A stretch of DNA of 64,000 nucleotides from positions 62,001 through 126,000 of the forward strand of contig JBNKIW010000005.1 in NCBI GenBank assembly GCA_050290865.1. Reading direction: 5' to 3'. Below, piece after piece: positions 48,397 through 57,374 of the stretch. The notes beneath the pieces are model-generated. The model had not been told where the DNA came from and did not search any database. It worked only from the letters and a program-made list of their open reading frames with translations. Position numbers and translations under genes: made by a program. The DNA comes from JARRLC01 sp050290865. GTDB taxonomy: Bacteria; Pseudomonadota; Alphaproteobacteria; Rhizobiales; Rhodomicrobiaceae. Within the stretch, counting starts at the first letter, position 1. Each line of letters begins with the position of its first letter.

Positions 48397-49533
48397 TCAG
48401 GTGAAAAGCGCGTTGAACAGGAAGCCGACGCCAAGAATGCCCGCGCCCACCACGCCGGCGAACACCGCGAGCAGCCGTAGCGTCAGCACCTTGCGCAAAA
48501 TGATCATTTCAGGGAGCGACAGTGCGATCACCGACATCATGAACGCGAGGACCGTGCCGAGCGCGGCGCCCTTGCCGATGAGCGCTTCCACGACGGGGAT
48601 GATGCCCGCAGCGTTCGAATACATCGGGATGCCGATCACGACGGCCGCGGGTACGGACCACCACGCGTCGGCCCCCATGATCGAGGCGAGGACATCCGCT
48701 GGCGCATAGCCGTGGATCAGCGCGCCCGCGCCGATGCCCGCCAGCATCCACGGCCACACCTTGCCGACGATGTCGCGGACCGCGTCCAGCCCCGCCCTGA
48801 TGCGGTCCACCATGCCGAGTTCCGCAGTGGGGACTTCGACGGCGCCTGCACGGACATTGCGCACCCAGTCTTCGAGCCAGTGCTCCAGATGCAGCCGCCC
48901 GATGACCCAGCCCCCCGCGATGGCGACAGCGAGCCCGAAAACGAGATAGGTGAGTGCCACCTTCCAGCCCAGGAGGCCGAGCAGCAGGCCCAGCGCTACC
49001 TCGTTGACCATCGGTGCGGAGATGAGGAACGAGAGGGTAACACCCAGCGGCACGCCCGCGCTGACGAAGCCGATGAACAGCGGCACCGCCGAGCAGGAGC
49101 AGAACGGCGTAACGATGCCCAGACCGGCGGCCAGCACGTTGCCGATACCTTCGCGGCGGCCGCTGAGCAGCGCACGGGTGCGTTCTGCGGAGAAAAAGCT
49201 GCGCACCACGCCCATGGCGAAGACGACCAATGCGAGGAGCAGCAGCACTTTCGGTGCGTCATAAAGGAAGAAGGCGATGGCCTCGCCCATGTGGCTGTGG
49301 CGCGCGACGGGCAGGAGAGAGACGATCCATTCAGAGAATGGCACAAGCTGGCTGTAAAGGAGCGCCCAAATCGCGAGCGCTGTGAGCGTACCGCCAAGCC
49401 AGCGCGCGCTGCGGCGTGTGTTCGCCTCCGTGACAGATGGCGTAGCTGCGCCGCAACCGTATGCTTCGGAATTCGCGGGAGCACATTGGCACGAGGGCTT
49501 GGCGGCGCTTTTCGGGGGCAGGTCGATGCTCAC
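48397..49533 (-). CDS. ArsP-like permease (DUF318/UPF0718 family)
   Basis: About 378 residues with eight or more membrane segments. The hallmark GIVTPFCSCSAVPLFIGFVSAGVPLGVTLSFLISAPMVNEVAL appears in the first half, and IGIPMYSNAAGIIPVVEALIGKGAALGTVLAFMMSVIALSLPEM in the second, with a cytoplasmic loop between. The family includes the organoarsenical exporter ArsP; most members have unknown substrates. A Cys-rich cytoplasmic N-terminus (PSCQCAPANSEAYGCGAA) precedes the first membrane segment and could bind metal. The GTG at 49533 overlaps the arsR stop by four bases and is preferred over longer starts inside arsR. Confidence 0.85.
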   Translation of the reverse strand: MSIDLPPKSAAKPSCQCAPANSEAYGCGAATPSVTEANTRRSARWLGGTLTALAIWALLYSQLVPFSEWIVSLLPVARHSHMGEAIAFFLYDAPKVLLLLALVVFAMGVVRSFFSAERTRALLSGRREGIGNVLAAGLGIVTPFCSCSAVPLFIGFVSAGVPLGVTLSFLISAPMVNEVALGLLLGLLGWKVALTYLVFGLAVAIAGGWVIGRLHLEHWLEDWVRNVRAGAVEVPTAELGMVDRIRAGLDAVRDIVGKVWPWMLAGIGAGALIHGYAPADVLASIMGADAWWSVPAAVVIGIPMYSNAAGIIPVVEALIGKGAALGTVLAFMMSVIALSLPEMIILRKVLTLRLLAVFAGVVGAGILGVGFLFNALFT

Positions 49534-49838
49534 GCGGGCTGCCTCTCTGGAGTGAGGGCGGGGGAGGCGATCATGGCGAGCGCAGCCTCGACCAGCGCCA
49601 CCACTTCGACGGGGAGATCGGGCGCGCGCCGGTAGCGCACCCACTGGGCGTCGCGCTGGTCAATCACGAGACCCGCAGTTTTCAGAACATTCATGTGCCG
49701 GGACATGCGCGATTGCGTAGCCCCGAGATCGCGCATCAATTCGCAGACGCAGCGCTCGCGGCCGTCCCAGATGATGCGCAGTGCGGCCAGCCGCGTGGGT
49801 TCGGCGAGTGCTGAGAGAACGGCGATGGCGTCTTTCAT
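49530..49838 (-). CDS. arsR: ArsR/SmtB-family metalloregulator
   Basis: A 102-residue repressor with a winged helix-turn-helix: LSALAEPTRLAALRIIWDGRERCVCELMRDLGATQSRMSRHMNVLKTAGLVIDQRD. The CVC pair in ERCVCEL matches the As(III)/Sb(III) site of the classic ArsR helix (ELCVCDL). It presumably represses its own three-gene unit until arsenite-like metalloids bind. A palindromic operator lies just upstream at 49847-49867. Position next to the molybdoenzyme island suggests, but does not prove, an arsenic connection. Confidence 0.9.
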   Translation of the reverse strand: MKDAIAVLSALAEPTRLAALRIIWDGRERCVCELMRDLGATQSRMSRHMNVLKTAGLVIDQRDAQWVRYRRAPDLPVEVVALVEAALAMIASPALTPERQPA

Positions 49839-49846
49839 ATTGCGAT

Positions 49847-49867
49847 TATGCGCTTATGCGCATACGC
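49847..49867. promoter_or_regulatory. Probable ArsR operator
   Basis: TATGCGC occurs at 49847-49853 and 49855-49861, the second extended to the palindrome TATGCGCATA (49855-49864), followed by CGC. The site begins 9 bases upstream of the arsR start, as expected for autorepression. Confidence 0.55.
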
Positions 49868-50065
49868 AGTCAACGCCAGAATGAACACCGATGCGGGGAA
49901 ACGCCGCGGATGAGCCGTCGTGGGCTGAAGCCGCGAGCTGTGCATCGGCGCCCCGGTTTGCGCGCCGATTGACAGGTTCAATCCCCGCCAACGAGAGCTG
50001 TTGCCCTCCGTGCGGCAAGGCGGCCTTCGGCGTGGGATTACGATGAACCGGGCGTGTGGCGATCC

Positions 50066-51358
50066 TCAATCCTCAAACGGATCGTGCATGAGGATGGTGT
50101 CTTCGCGTTTCGGCGAGGTGGAAAGCAGCGTGACCGGCGCTTCGATCAGCTCCTCCAGCCGCTTCACATATTTGACCGCCTGCGCGGGCAACTGTGCCCA
50201 GCTCCGCGCGCCCTCCGTCGACTCCTTCCAGCCCTCCAGCACCTCGTAAATGGGCTCGACGCGGGCCTGCGCGCCTTGCGCGGCGGGCAGATAGTCGATC
50301 TCGCGCCCATCCAGACGGTAGCCGACGCAGACCTTCAACTCATCGAACCCGTCGAGCACGTCGAGCTTGGTCAGCGCGATGCCCGTGATGCCCGACACTT
50401 TGATGGTCTGGCGCACGAGACAGGCATCGAACCACCCGCAGCGCCGCGCCCGCCCCGTTACCGTTCCGAATTCGTGCCCGCGCGTGCCGAGCAACTGACC
50501 TTCGTCGTTGGTAAGCTCGGTTGGGAACGGCCCTTCGCCGACGCGTGTCGTATAGGCCTTGGTGATGCCGAGCACGTAGCTCACGGCGTGCGGTCCCAGG
50601 CCCGAGCCGGTCGCCGCCTGCCCCGCGACGGTGTTGGAGGAGGTGACAAACGGATAGGTGCCATGGTCGATGTCCAGGAGCGCCCCTTGCGCGCCCTCAA
50701 ACAGGATGCGCTTGCCCTCGCGGCGGAAATGGTCGAGCAACTGCCAGACGCGGTCCACATAGGGCAGCACCTGTGGGGCGATCTCGACCAGCGCGTCGCG
50801 CAGTTCGTCCGCGGAGACCTCGGCTACGCCAAGGCCGCGCCTGAGAGCGTTGTGATGCACGAGGGCGCGCTCGACCTTGCCGCGCAGCGTGCTCAAATTC
50901 TGCAAGTCCGTCACGCGGATGGCGCGGCGGCCGACCTTGTCCTCATAGGCCGGGCCGATACCGCGCTTGGTCGTGCCGATTGCGGCGGCCCCGGCGGCGG
51001 ATTCGCGCATGGCATCCAGTTCGCGGTGCAGCGGCAGGATGAGCGTGGCATTCCCGGCGATGCGCAGATTGTCGCGGGAGATGGCGACGCCTTTCTCGCG
51101 CAGGGTCTCGATCTCGGAGGCCAGCGCCCAAGGATCGACGACGACACCGTTCCCGATCACCGACAGCTTGCCCGGCCGCACGATGCCCGACGGCAGGAGC
51201 GACAGCTTGTAGGTCACGTCATCGATGACGAGGGTGTGGCCGGCATTGTGGCCACCCTGGAAGCGCACGACGATATCAGCGCGCTCAGACAGCCAGTCGA
51301 CGATCTTCCCTTTTCCCTCGTCACCCCACTGCGAGCCGACAACCGCGACATTGGCCAT
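50066..51358 (-). CDS. purA: Adenylosuccinate synthetase
   Basis: First committed step from IMP to AMP, using GTP and aspartate. About 430 residues. The N-terminal VAVVGSQWGDEGKGKIVDWL, IMP-binding GGHNAGHTLV, FEGAQGALLDIDHGTYPFVTSSNTVAG and GTTKRGIGPAYEDK are all intact, as is TKLDVLDGFDELKVCVGY near the GTP base site. The ATG at 51358 gives the normal N-terminus; the frame is open further upstream but without support. Stands alone between the ars unit and the RsmB-family gene, with 359 bases of leader. Confidence 0.97.
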   Translation of the reverse strand: MANVAVVGSQWGDEGKGKIVDWLSERADIVVRFQGGHNAGHTLVIDDVTYKLSLLPSGIVRPGKLSVIGNGVVVDPWALASEIETLREKGVAISRDNLRIAGNATLILPLHRELDAMRESAAGAAAIGTTKRGIGPAYEDKVGRRAIRVTDLQNLSTLRGKVERALVHHNALRRGLGVAEVSADELRDALVEIAPQVLPYVDRVWQLLDHFRREGKRILFEGAQGALLDIDHGTYPFVTSSNTVAGQAATGSGLGPHAVSYVLGITKAYTTRVGEGPFPTELTNDEGQLLGTRGHEFGTVTGRARRCGWFDACLVRQTIKVSGITGIALTKLDVLDGFDELKVCVGYRLDGREIDYLPAAQGAQARVEPIYEVLEGWKESTEGARSWAQLPAQAVKYVKRLEELIEAPVTLLSTSPKREDTILMHDPFED

Positions 51359-51717
51359 GCGTAATCCCCTACATCCTTTGTTGATGAGACCGGTGAGCCG
51401 CGCGCGGCAGCAAACACAAACATGCCGCACGCCGTCTGTGGCGGCGGGACCACAGACTTAGGTATAGCGCGGCTTTGCGCGTTCCGCGAGTGGTGATGAG
51501 GGCAGGGAAGGGGGAAGTTTGTCGCGGGGGTACTATACCGCATGCACCTCAAGCCCCGGAAATCCTGGCAATTCATGACGCGAAAGCTGTCCGTGGTCGA
51601 ACCGCGCAGTTGGGGCCAAGTCCGGGGCACCTCCTCGCGCAAGAAACCGGGCGTTGCACCGGCAAAGTCTTTGAAACCGGCATGGCATTTGTTGTGCGTC
51701 ACGTATTTGTGGGGTGA
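51359..51717. other. 359-base intergenic region upstream of purA
   Basis: Presumed purA promoter region and the 3' end of the RsmB-family gene. I see no gene, hairpin terminator or riboswitch-like structure in it. Confidence 0.45.
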
Positions 51718-53034
51718 TCAATCATTCGTGCCGGATCCTGACCCTTGCCGATGAAACATGCTGATGTAGAAACCATCCGTACCATGCCGGAGCGGCGTCA
51801 GTTGCACAGCCGCACCCGTTTCCGCCGCCGATACCGCGGGCTCGCCCATGGCGCTGGTCCACGCGGTGTCGCAGGCAATCTCCGCGAAATTCGGATGCAG
51901 CTTGAGAAAATGGTCTGTCTGCTCCCGATTCTCGGCCTCGATCACCGAACATGTGACGTAGACCAGCCGCCCGCCGGGGCGCACCAGCGGTGCCGCAAGA
52001 GCCAGAACCGCCCGCTGCTCTTCGATGCGCGCCGCAAGAGCGGCTGGTGTGAGCCGCCATTTCGCATCGGGACGCCGTCGCCACACCCCCGACCCCGAGC
52101 AGGGCGCATCGGCAAAGACGACGTCCATCTGGCCCTTCAGCGCATCGAGCGCCTGCGCCTCCCCCGCCGGGAGCACCTGCACATTGCGCGCGCCCGCCCG
52201 TCTCAGACGCTCGAAAATCGGCCTGAGCCGCGTCTTGTCGGCGTCATAGGCATGGACCTGCCCCGTATTCTGCATCAGCGCCGCCATGCCCAGCGTCTTG
52301 CCGCCGGAGCCCGCGCACAGATCGAGCACCTGCAGGCGCGGCCCCGCTCCCGACAGCAGCACGGCGATTTGTGAGGCCTCGTCCTGCACCTCGTACCAGC
52401 CGCGCCCGTGAGCCGCCTCCGCCTCGACATTGGGATTCTTTTCCTGGGGGCCGGGCGGTTCGATGCGCACCCCCAGCGGCGAAATCGGCGTCGGCTCGGG
52501 GTGGTATTTCTCCAGAGCCTTGAGCACGCGCGGGCGGTCCGCCTTCAGCGTGTTGACGCGCAGATCGATGGGCGCACGCTCGGCGAGGGCGCGGCCTTCG
52601 GCGGTCACGGCGTCCCCGTAAGTGGCCGCGAGGCTTGAGAAAAGCCACTCGGGCAGGTCGGCGGCCGCCCACCCCGCCATTTCCTGCTCGCGCACCGCGC
52701 CGCCGAGCGCAGCTTGCTCCGCCGCGACGAGGGGCGCGGGCGCATGCTGCGAACCGTCGCACAGCCTCTCTATCTCTTCGGCCTTCAGTTTCCAGGCGAA
52801 ACGCAGTGCGGCCAGCGCCAGCGCCCGCGGCGTCTCTTCGCCCATCGCCCAGGCCAGCGAGGCGCGCCGCCGCAGCGCGTCATACACCAGCGTCCCGATG
52901 GCCGAACGGTCCCCCGAGCCCGCGAAACGGTGCGATCGCCCCCAGTCGCCGAGCGCAAGCGCCGCGGGCCGGTGACGATTCAGAATATCGTCGAGAATCT
53001 CGATGGCCGCCGACAGCCGCCCCGCTAAGCGCAT
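51718..53034 (-). CDS. RsmB/NOP-family RNA (cytosine-5) methyltransferase
   Basis: About 438 residues. An N-terminal NusB-like helical domain (RLSAAIEILDDILNRHRPAALALGDW) precedes a SAM-binding domain with LQVLDLCAGSGGKTLGMAALM, the catalytic pair of Cys motifs in DAPCSGSGVWRRRPDAKWR and YVTCSVIEAENREQ, and a C-terminal strand GTDGFYISMFHR. The two Cys residues are those used in m5C transfer. The target in E. coli RsmB is 16S rRNA C967; whether this paralogue has the same target is not certain. ATG at 53034 chosen over an open upstream frame rich in Arg. Confidence 0.9.
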   Translation of the reverse strand: MRLAGRLSAAIEILDDILNRHRPAALALGDWGRSHRFAGSGDRSAIGTLVYDALRRRASLAWAMGEETPRALALAALRFAWKLKAEEIERLCDGSQHAPAPLVAAEQAALGGAVREQEMAGWAAADLPEWLFSSLAATYGDAVTAEGRALAERAPIDLRVNTLKADRPRVLKALEKYHPEPTPISPLGVRIEPPGPQEKNPNVEAEAAHGRGWYEVQDEASQIAVLLSGAGPRLQVLDLCAGSGGKTLGMAALMQNTGQVHAYDADKTRLRPIFERLRRAGARNVQVLPAGEAQALDALKGQMDVVFADAPCSGSGVWRRRPDAKWRLTPAALAARIEEQRAVLALAAPLVRPGGRLVYVTCSVIEAENREQTDHFLKLHPNFAEIACDTAWTSAMGEPAVSAAETGAAVQLTPLRHGTDGFYISMFHRQGSGSGTND

Positions 53035-53164
53035 GGTTTTCTCAGCCCTTCCAGAAATCCGCGAGGGACAAGAAGAAACCTCGCGAAGCCGCTCACGCGC
53101 CCTTCGTTCCCGATCGCCGGCCTGAACGCAAGCGGTTAATGCAACACCTGCCAGATAGGCGGCG

Positions 53165-54265
53165 TCAGGCCTTCGCCCCCTTCGCCCCGGCACCTATGGC
53201 CGCCGCCACGGTCTCGTCCAGCGGCCACCGCGCACGGGCGGTAAAACCCGGGTCCGAGGTCAGACCGGCCGCCAGCCGCTGCGCCCCCGCCCAGCCGATC
53301 ATTGCGGCATTGTCGCCGCACATGGCAACCGGCGGGACGGACAGCGTATAGCCGCGCGCCCCCGCTGTCGTCGCGAGAACGCCGCGCAGTGTCGTATTGG
53401 CCGCCACGCCGCCCGCAGCCACGAGGCGCAGGGCGCTTCCCGGTGCGACCCTGGCCGCATAGAGATCCATCGCCGTGACGATGCGGTCGGCCACCGATTC
53501 CGCGATCGCCGCCTCGAATGCGGCACACAAATCGCGGATATCATCGTCGCGCAATGGCTCCAGGCGCTTCGCCTCATGCCTGACCGCGGTCTTCAAGCCC
53601 GAAAACGAGAAATGCGGCTCCGGCCGACCCAGCATCGGGCGTGGCAGCGCGAAGCGCCCGGCATCGCCGCCCGCCGCCCAGCGCTCCACCTGCGGTCCGC
53701 CGGGGAAACCCAGCCCCAGGAGCTTGGCCGTCTTGTCGAACGCCTCGCCCAGCGCGTCGTCCAGCGTGGTGCCGAGCCGCTCATACCGCCCAAGGCCGTG
53801 CACCGCGACGAGCTGCGTATGACCGCCCGACGCCAGCAGCAGGAGATAAGGCGGCGCGACACCTTCCGTGAGCCCGACGGTCAGCGCGTGTCCTTCCAGG
53901 TGGTTCACCGCCACGACAGGCAGGCGATGCGCCAGGCTGATGGCTTTTGCCGTCACCACTCCGACGAGCAGCCCGCCGATCAGCCCCGGCCCCGCCGTCA
54001 CCGCGACACCTGTCAGATCGTCGAAGCCAACCCCGGCGTCGGCCATCGCCCCCGCGATGAGCCCGTCCAGCACCTCGACATGAGCGCGCGCGGCGATTTC
54101 CGGCACGACGCCGCCGTAAGGCGTGTGCTCCGCGATCTGCGAACGCAGGCGGCTCCCGAGCACCGCACCCGTCCCGTCGGCCCGCAACATGACGACCGCC
54201 GCGCCGGTCTCGTCGCAGCTCGTTTCAAGTCCCAGGACAACCTGACCTGCCGTAGTTCTACTCAT
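53165..54265 (-). CDS. tsaD: tRNA N6-threonylcarbamoyladenosine transferase TsaD
   Basis: Transfers the threonylcarbamoyl group to A37 of ANN-decoding tRNAs, in complex with TsaB/TsaE. About 366 residues. It begins VVLGLETSCDETGAAVV, has the metal-binding HLEGHALTVGL and phosphate/ATP-site LLASGGHTQLV, and ends with the conserved MCGDNAAMIGWAGAQRL. ATG at 54265; longer starts lie in Arg-rich sequence. Divergent from hemC with a gap of 116 bases, an arrangement widely kept in alphaproteobacteria. Other Tsa genes are not in the window. Confidence 0.96.
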   Translation of the reverse strand: MSRTTAGQVVLGLETSCDETGAAVVMLRADGTGAVLGSRLRSQIAEHTPYGGVVPEIAARAHVEVLDGLIAGAMADAGVGFDDLTGVAVTAGPGLIGGLLVGVVTAKAISLAHRLPVVAVNHLEGHALTVGLTEGVAPPYLLLLASGGHTQLVAVHGLGRYERLGTTLDDALGEAFDKTAKLLGLGFPGGPQVERWAAGGDAGRFALPRPMLGRPEPHFSFSGLKTAVRHEAKRLEPLRDDDIRDLCAAFEAAIAESVADRIVTAMDLYAARVAPGSALRLVAAGGVAANTTLRGVLATTAGARGYTLSVPPVAMCGDNAAMIGWAGAQRLAAGLTSDPGFTARARWPLDETVAAAIGAGAKGAKA

Positions 54266-54381
54266 TTTGCGTGGCTTATCGGCGCGTGCCGTTGTAAGGG
54301 TGGCGGAATTGAACCGGGTACCGCCCGTTATTCGTGTCAGGACAATAGCGCCGCTCATCTTCGCGGCCAAGGTAAAGTCGT

Positions 54382-55326
54382 ATGAAAAGCAAAGAGAAGG
54401 CCGCTGACAAAATCCGTATCGGCACGCGCGGCAGCAAGCTGGCGCTGGTGCAGACCTACGAGGCCCGCGACCGGCTGATGGCGGCCCATGGCCTTGCCGA
54501 AACCGATTTCGAGATCGAAATCATCAAGACCTCGGGCGATCTGATCCAGGACAAGGCGCTGTCTGCCTTCGGCGGCAAGGGGCTGTTCACCAAGGAAATC
54601 GAAGACGCGCTGCTCGCGGGCACGATAGATTTCGCCGTGCACTCCATGAAGGACATGCCGACGAAACTCCCCGATGGGCTGACCATCCCGTGCCTGCTGC
54701 CGCGGGCGGACGTGCGTGACGCCTTCATCAGCCCGAAGGCGAAGCGGCTGATGGAGCTCCCCGAGGGTGCGATCATGGGCACGTCGTCGCTCCGGCGGCA
54801 GGCGCAGGTGAAAGCTCTGCGGCCCGACCTCGAAGTCATCCTCTATCGCGGCAATGTGGGGACGCGGCTGAAAAAGCTGGAAGAGGGCGTCGCGGATGCC
54901 ACGCTGCTGGCCAGCGCCGGGCTTCGGCGCCTGGGTCTCGCCGACCGCATCACCTCGCTCATCGAAACGGACGAGATGCTGCCCGCCGTCGCGCAGGGAG
55001 CCATCGGCATCGAGACGCGCGAGGGCGATCAGCGCATCGGCGCGCTGCTGGCTCCGCTTAACGACGTGGCGACGACGATCTGCGTGACGGCCGAGCGCGC
55101 CTTTCTCGCCGAGTTGGACGGCTCCTGCCGGACGCCGATCGGCGGTCTTGCCGAACTGGAGGGGGGACGCGTGCTCTTCCGTGGCCAGATCCTGACGCCG
55201 GACGGCTCGGAAAGCCATGCCACGGAACGCGAGGGCTCGCCCGAAGAGGCGGAGGCCATGGCGGTGGATGCGGCAAGGGAGCTGCTGAAGGCCGCCGGTC
55301 CGGACTTTTTCCGCGCGCTGGAGTGA
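54382..55326 (+). CDS. hemC: Porphobilinogen deaminase (hydroxymethylbilane synthase)
   Basis: Polymerises four porphobilinogens to hydroxymethylbilane in haem synthesis. 314 residues. Motifs: IRIGTRGSKLALVQT at the N-terminus, DKALSAFGGKGLFTKEIEDALL, DFAVHSMKDMPT, GTSSLRRQAQ, and the cofactor-attachment Cys in LDGSCRTPIGG. The catalytic Asp region (HSMKDMP) is complete. In related genomes hemD usually follows; here nadB follows after 50 bases, so the uroporphyrinogen-III synthase gene must be elsewhere. Confidence 0.96.
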   Translation: MKSKEKAADKIRIGTRGSKLALVQTYEARDRLMAAHGLAETDFEIEIIKTSGDLIQDKALSAFGGKGLFTKEIEDALLAGTIDFAVHSMKDMPTKLPDGLTIPCLLPRADVRDAFISPKAKRLMELPEGAIMGTSSLRRQAQVKALRPDLEVILYRGNVGTRLKKLEEGVADATLLASAGLRRLGLADRITSLIETDEMLPAVAQGAIGIETREGDQRIGALLAPLNDVATTICVTAERAFLAELDGSCRTPIGGLAELEGGRVLFRGQILTPDGSESHATEREGSPEEAEAMAVDAARELLKAAGPDFFRALE

Positions 55327-55376
55327 ACAGCCGGGCAAGGCGTGGACAGCGCCCGCCATATGACACAAGATAACCC

Positions 55377-56954
55377 ATGCAGCGCTTTGGACAGGACAGG
55401 CCGGTGGTCATCATCGGCGGCGGGCTTGCCGGGCTTTTCGCCGCGTTGAAGCTTGCGCCCATGCCGGTCGCCATCGTCACACCGCGCCCGCTCGGAGAAG
55501 GGGCGTCGAGCGCCTGGGCGCAGGCCGGGATCGCAGCCGCCGTCGGCGAGGGCGACAGCTTCGAGGCGCACGCCGCCGACACGATCCGCGCCGGGGCGGG
55601 CCTTTGCGACGAGAACATGGTCCGCGAGATCGTCGCCGAGGCGCCCGCGCGCATCGACGATCTCCTGCGCTATGGCGTTCCGTTCGACCGCGACACGAGC
55701 GGCCGTCTGCTGCAGTCGCGCGAAGCGGCGCACAGCGCGCGGCGGGTTGTCGGCGTGCACGGTGACAGGGCGGGCCGCGAAATCATGGCGGCGCTGATCG
55801 CGGCAGCACGGGCGGCGCCGTCCATTCGCGTTGTCGAGGGGGCGGCGGCGCTCGACCTCACGGTGGAAGATGGCGTGGTCACCGGGCTTTGCTGCGGCTC
55901 GGTGGAAGCGCACCTGGCTGCGGCGGCGCACGTCATTCCGGCACGCGCGGTCATCCTGGCCACGGGCGGCATCGGCCAGCTCTACGCTGTTACAACTAAC
56001 CCTCCCGAGGCACGGGGAGACGGTCTCGCCATGGCGGCGCGGGCGGGGGCGATGATCGCGGACGCCGAATTCGTACAATTCCACCCCACCGCGCTCGATG
56101 TCGGCAAGATCCCGGCACCGCTGGCCACCGAGGCCCTGCGCGGTGAAGGCGCGACGCTCATCAATGCCGCGGGCGAGCGGTTCATGCTGACCATCCATCC
56201 CGACGCCGAACTGGCGCCACGCGATGTGGTGGCGCGCGGCGTGCAGATGGAACGGGCGGCCGGGCGCGGCGCATTCCTGGACTGCCGTGGCGCGCTCGGT
56301 GAAAACATGGCGGCGCATTTCCCGACCGTCCATGCCGCCTGCCGCGAGGCCGGGATCGATCCAGCGCGGGAGCCGTTTCCGGTGGCCCCGGCGGCGCATT
56401 ATCACATGGGCGGCGTGGCGACGGGGGCGGATGCGCGGACAAACCTGCCCGGGCTGTGGGCCATCGGCGAAGTGGCTTCGACGGGTCTGCACGGCGCCAA
56501 CCGGCTGGCTTCAAACTCGCTGCTCGAAGCCGTGGTGATGGCGGCGCGTGCGGCGGAAGATATCGGCGGCATGGAGGCGAAGACCGGTGTGTCAGCGGCG
56601 CGCGGCAGCCCCGCCTCAACGGACGGGCCGTCCCCCGCCATTGACGTGGCGGAGCTTGACGCGCTGCAGCGCATGATGACGGCCGAAGCTGGAGTCGTGC
56701 GCAGCGGCGCAGGGCTGCGGGCGGCGCTCGGCCACATCGAACGGATCGCGGGCCAAGCGCGGGGCCATTCCCCCCTCGCCAACATGGCCATGGCGGCGCG
56801 TTTCATCACGGTTGCGGCGCTCCTGCGCAAGGAAAGCCGTGGCAGCCACTGCCGGACGGACTTCCCGCAGGCGAGCACCACGGCTTACCGGAGCCTGCTG
56901 ACGATGGATGACGCGAAAAAGGCCGCCGCGGAGGCGCTCGCCACCGGCAGATAG
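55377..56954 (+). CDS. nadB: L-aspartate oxidase
   Basis: FAD enzyme making iminoaspartate for NAD biosynthesis with NadA. 525 residues. The dinucleotide-binding VVIIGGGLAGLFAALKL, the ASSAWAQAGIAAAVG substrate-loop motif, GVHGDRAGREIMAAL, ATGGIGQLYAVTTNPPEARGDG, and the fumarate-reductase-type EFVQFHPTALDV, then PAAHYHMGGVATGADARTNLPGLWAIGEVA and HGANRLASNSLLEA are all present. A C-terminal helical domain with RTDFPQ closes the protein, as usual. 50 bases after hemC and 9 bases before the convergent soxR-like gene. nadA and nadC are not in the window. Confidence 0.94.
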   Translation: MQRFGQDRPVVIIGGGLAGLFAALKLAPMPVAIVTPRPLGEGASSAWAQAGIAAAVGEGDSFEAHAADTIRAGAGLCDENMVREIVAEAPARIDDLLRYGVPFDRDTSGRLLQSREAAHSARRVVGVHGDRAGREIMAALIAAARAAPSIRVVEGAAALDLTVEDGVVTGLCCGSVEAHLAAAAHVIPARAVILATGGIGQLYAVTTNPPEARGDGLAMAARAGAMIADAEFVQFHPTALDVGKIPAPLATEALRGEGATLINAAGERFMLTIHPDAELAPRDVVARGVQMERAAGRGAFLDCRGALGENMAAHFPTVHAACREAGIDPAREPFPVAPAAHYHMGGVATGADARTNLPGLWAIGEVASTGLHGANRLASNSLLEAVVMAARAAEDIGGMEAKTGVSAARGSPASTDGPSPAIDVAELDALQRMMTAEAGVVRSGAGLRAALGHIERIAGQARGHSPLANMAMAARFITVAALLRKESRGSHCRTDFPQASTTAYRSLLTMDDAKKAAAEALATGR

Positions 56955-56963
56955 GAACCGCGA

Positions 56964-57338
56964 TTAAATCCCGTCCTTCAGCACGGGGCGGCAAAAGATG
57001 GCGTAAATCACCTCAATGATCTTGCGCACCTCGTCATGGGCGAGGCTGTAGTAGATGGTGTTACCATCCCGCCGGGTCTTCACCATGTGGTCGTCCCTCA
57101 GCCGCGCGAGCTGCTGCGAGATCGTCGGCTGGCGCAGCGAGAGAATGCGTTCCAATTCCGAGACGGAACGCTCCTTCTCGGCAAGGAGGCACAGAACGAT
57201 CAGGCGGCTTTCGTGGCCGACAGCCTTGAGAAAGTCGCTGGCATCGCGCGCGCGGCGCATCAGCAGCTCCAGCTCGGGAGAGAATTCGTCGCCGCCCTCC
57301 AGCTCGCGTTCGATCCGTTCCGATATGATCCGTTCCAT
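56964..57338 (-). CDS. soxR: SoxR/BigR/SqrR-type ArsR-family persulfide-sensing repressor
   Basis: A 124-residue ArsR-family protein. It has the core DASDFLKAVGHESRLIVLCLLAEKERSVSELERILSLRQPTISQQLARLRDDHMVKTRRDGNTIYYSLAHDE followed by IYAIFC. The two Cys residues at 50 (VLCLLAE) and 116 (AIFC) occupy the positions of the redox Cys pair of BigR and SqrR, which form an intramolecular tri- or tetrasulfide with reactive sulfur. In sox loci this protein is SoxR, paired with SoxS. ATG at 57338 after AAGGGA; a GTG at 57362 is less likely. Downstream of soxS on the same strand, 36 bases apart. No sox structural gene is in the window. Confidence 0.88.
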   Translation of the reverse strand: MERIISERIERELEGGDEFSPELELLMRRARDASDFLKAVGHESRLIVLCLLAEKERSVSELERILSLRQPTISQQLARLRDDHMVKTRRDGNTIYYSLAHDEVRKIIEVIYAIFCRPVLKDGI

Positions 57339-57374
57339 TGTGGTATCCCTTCGCCGCTCCACGACGCGGCGCCA

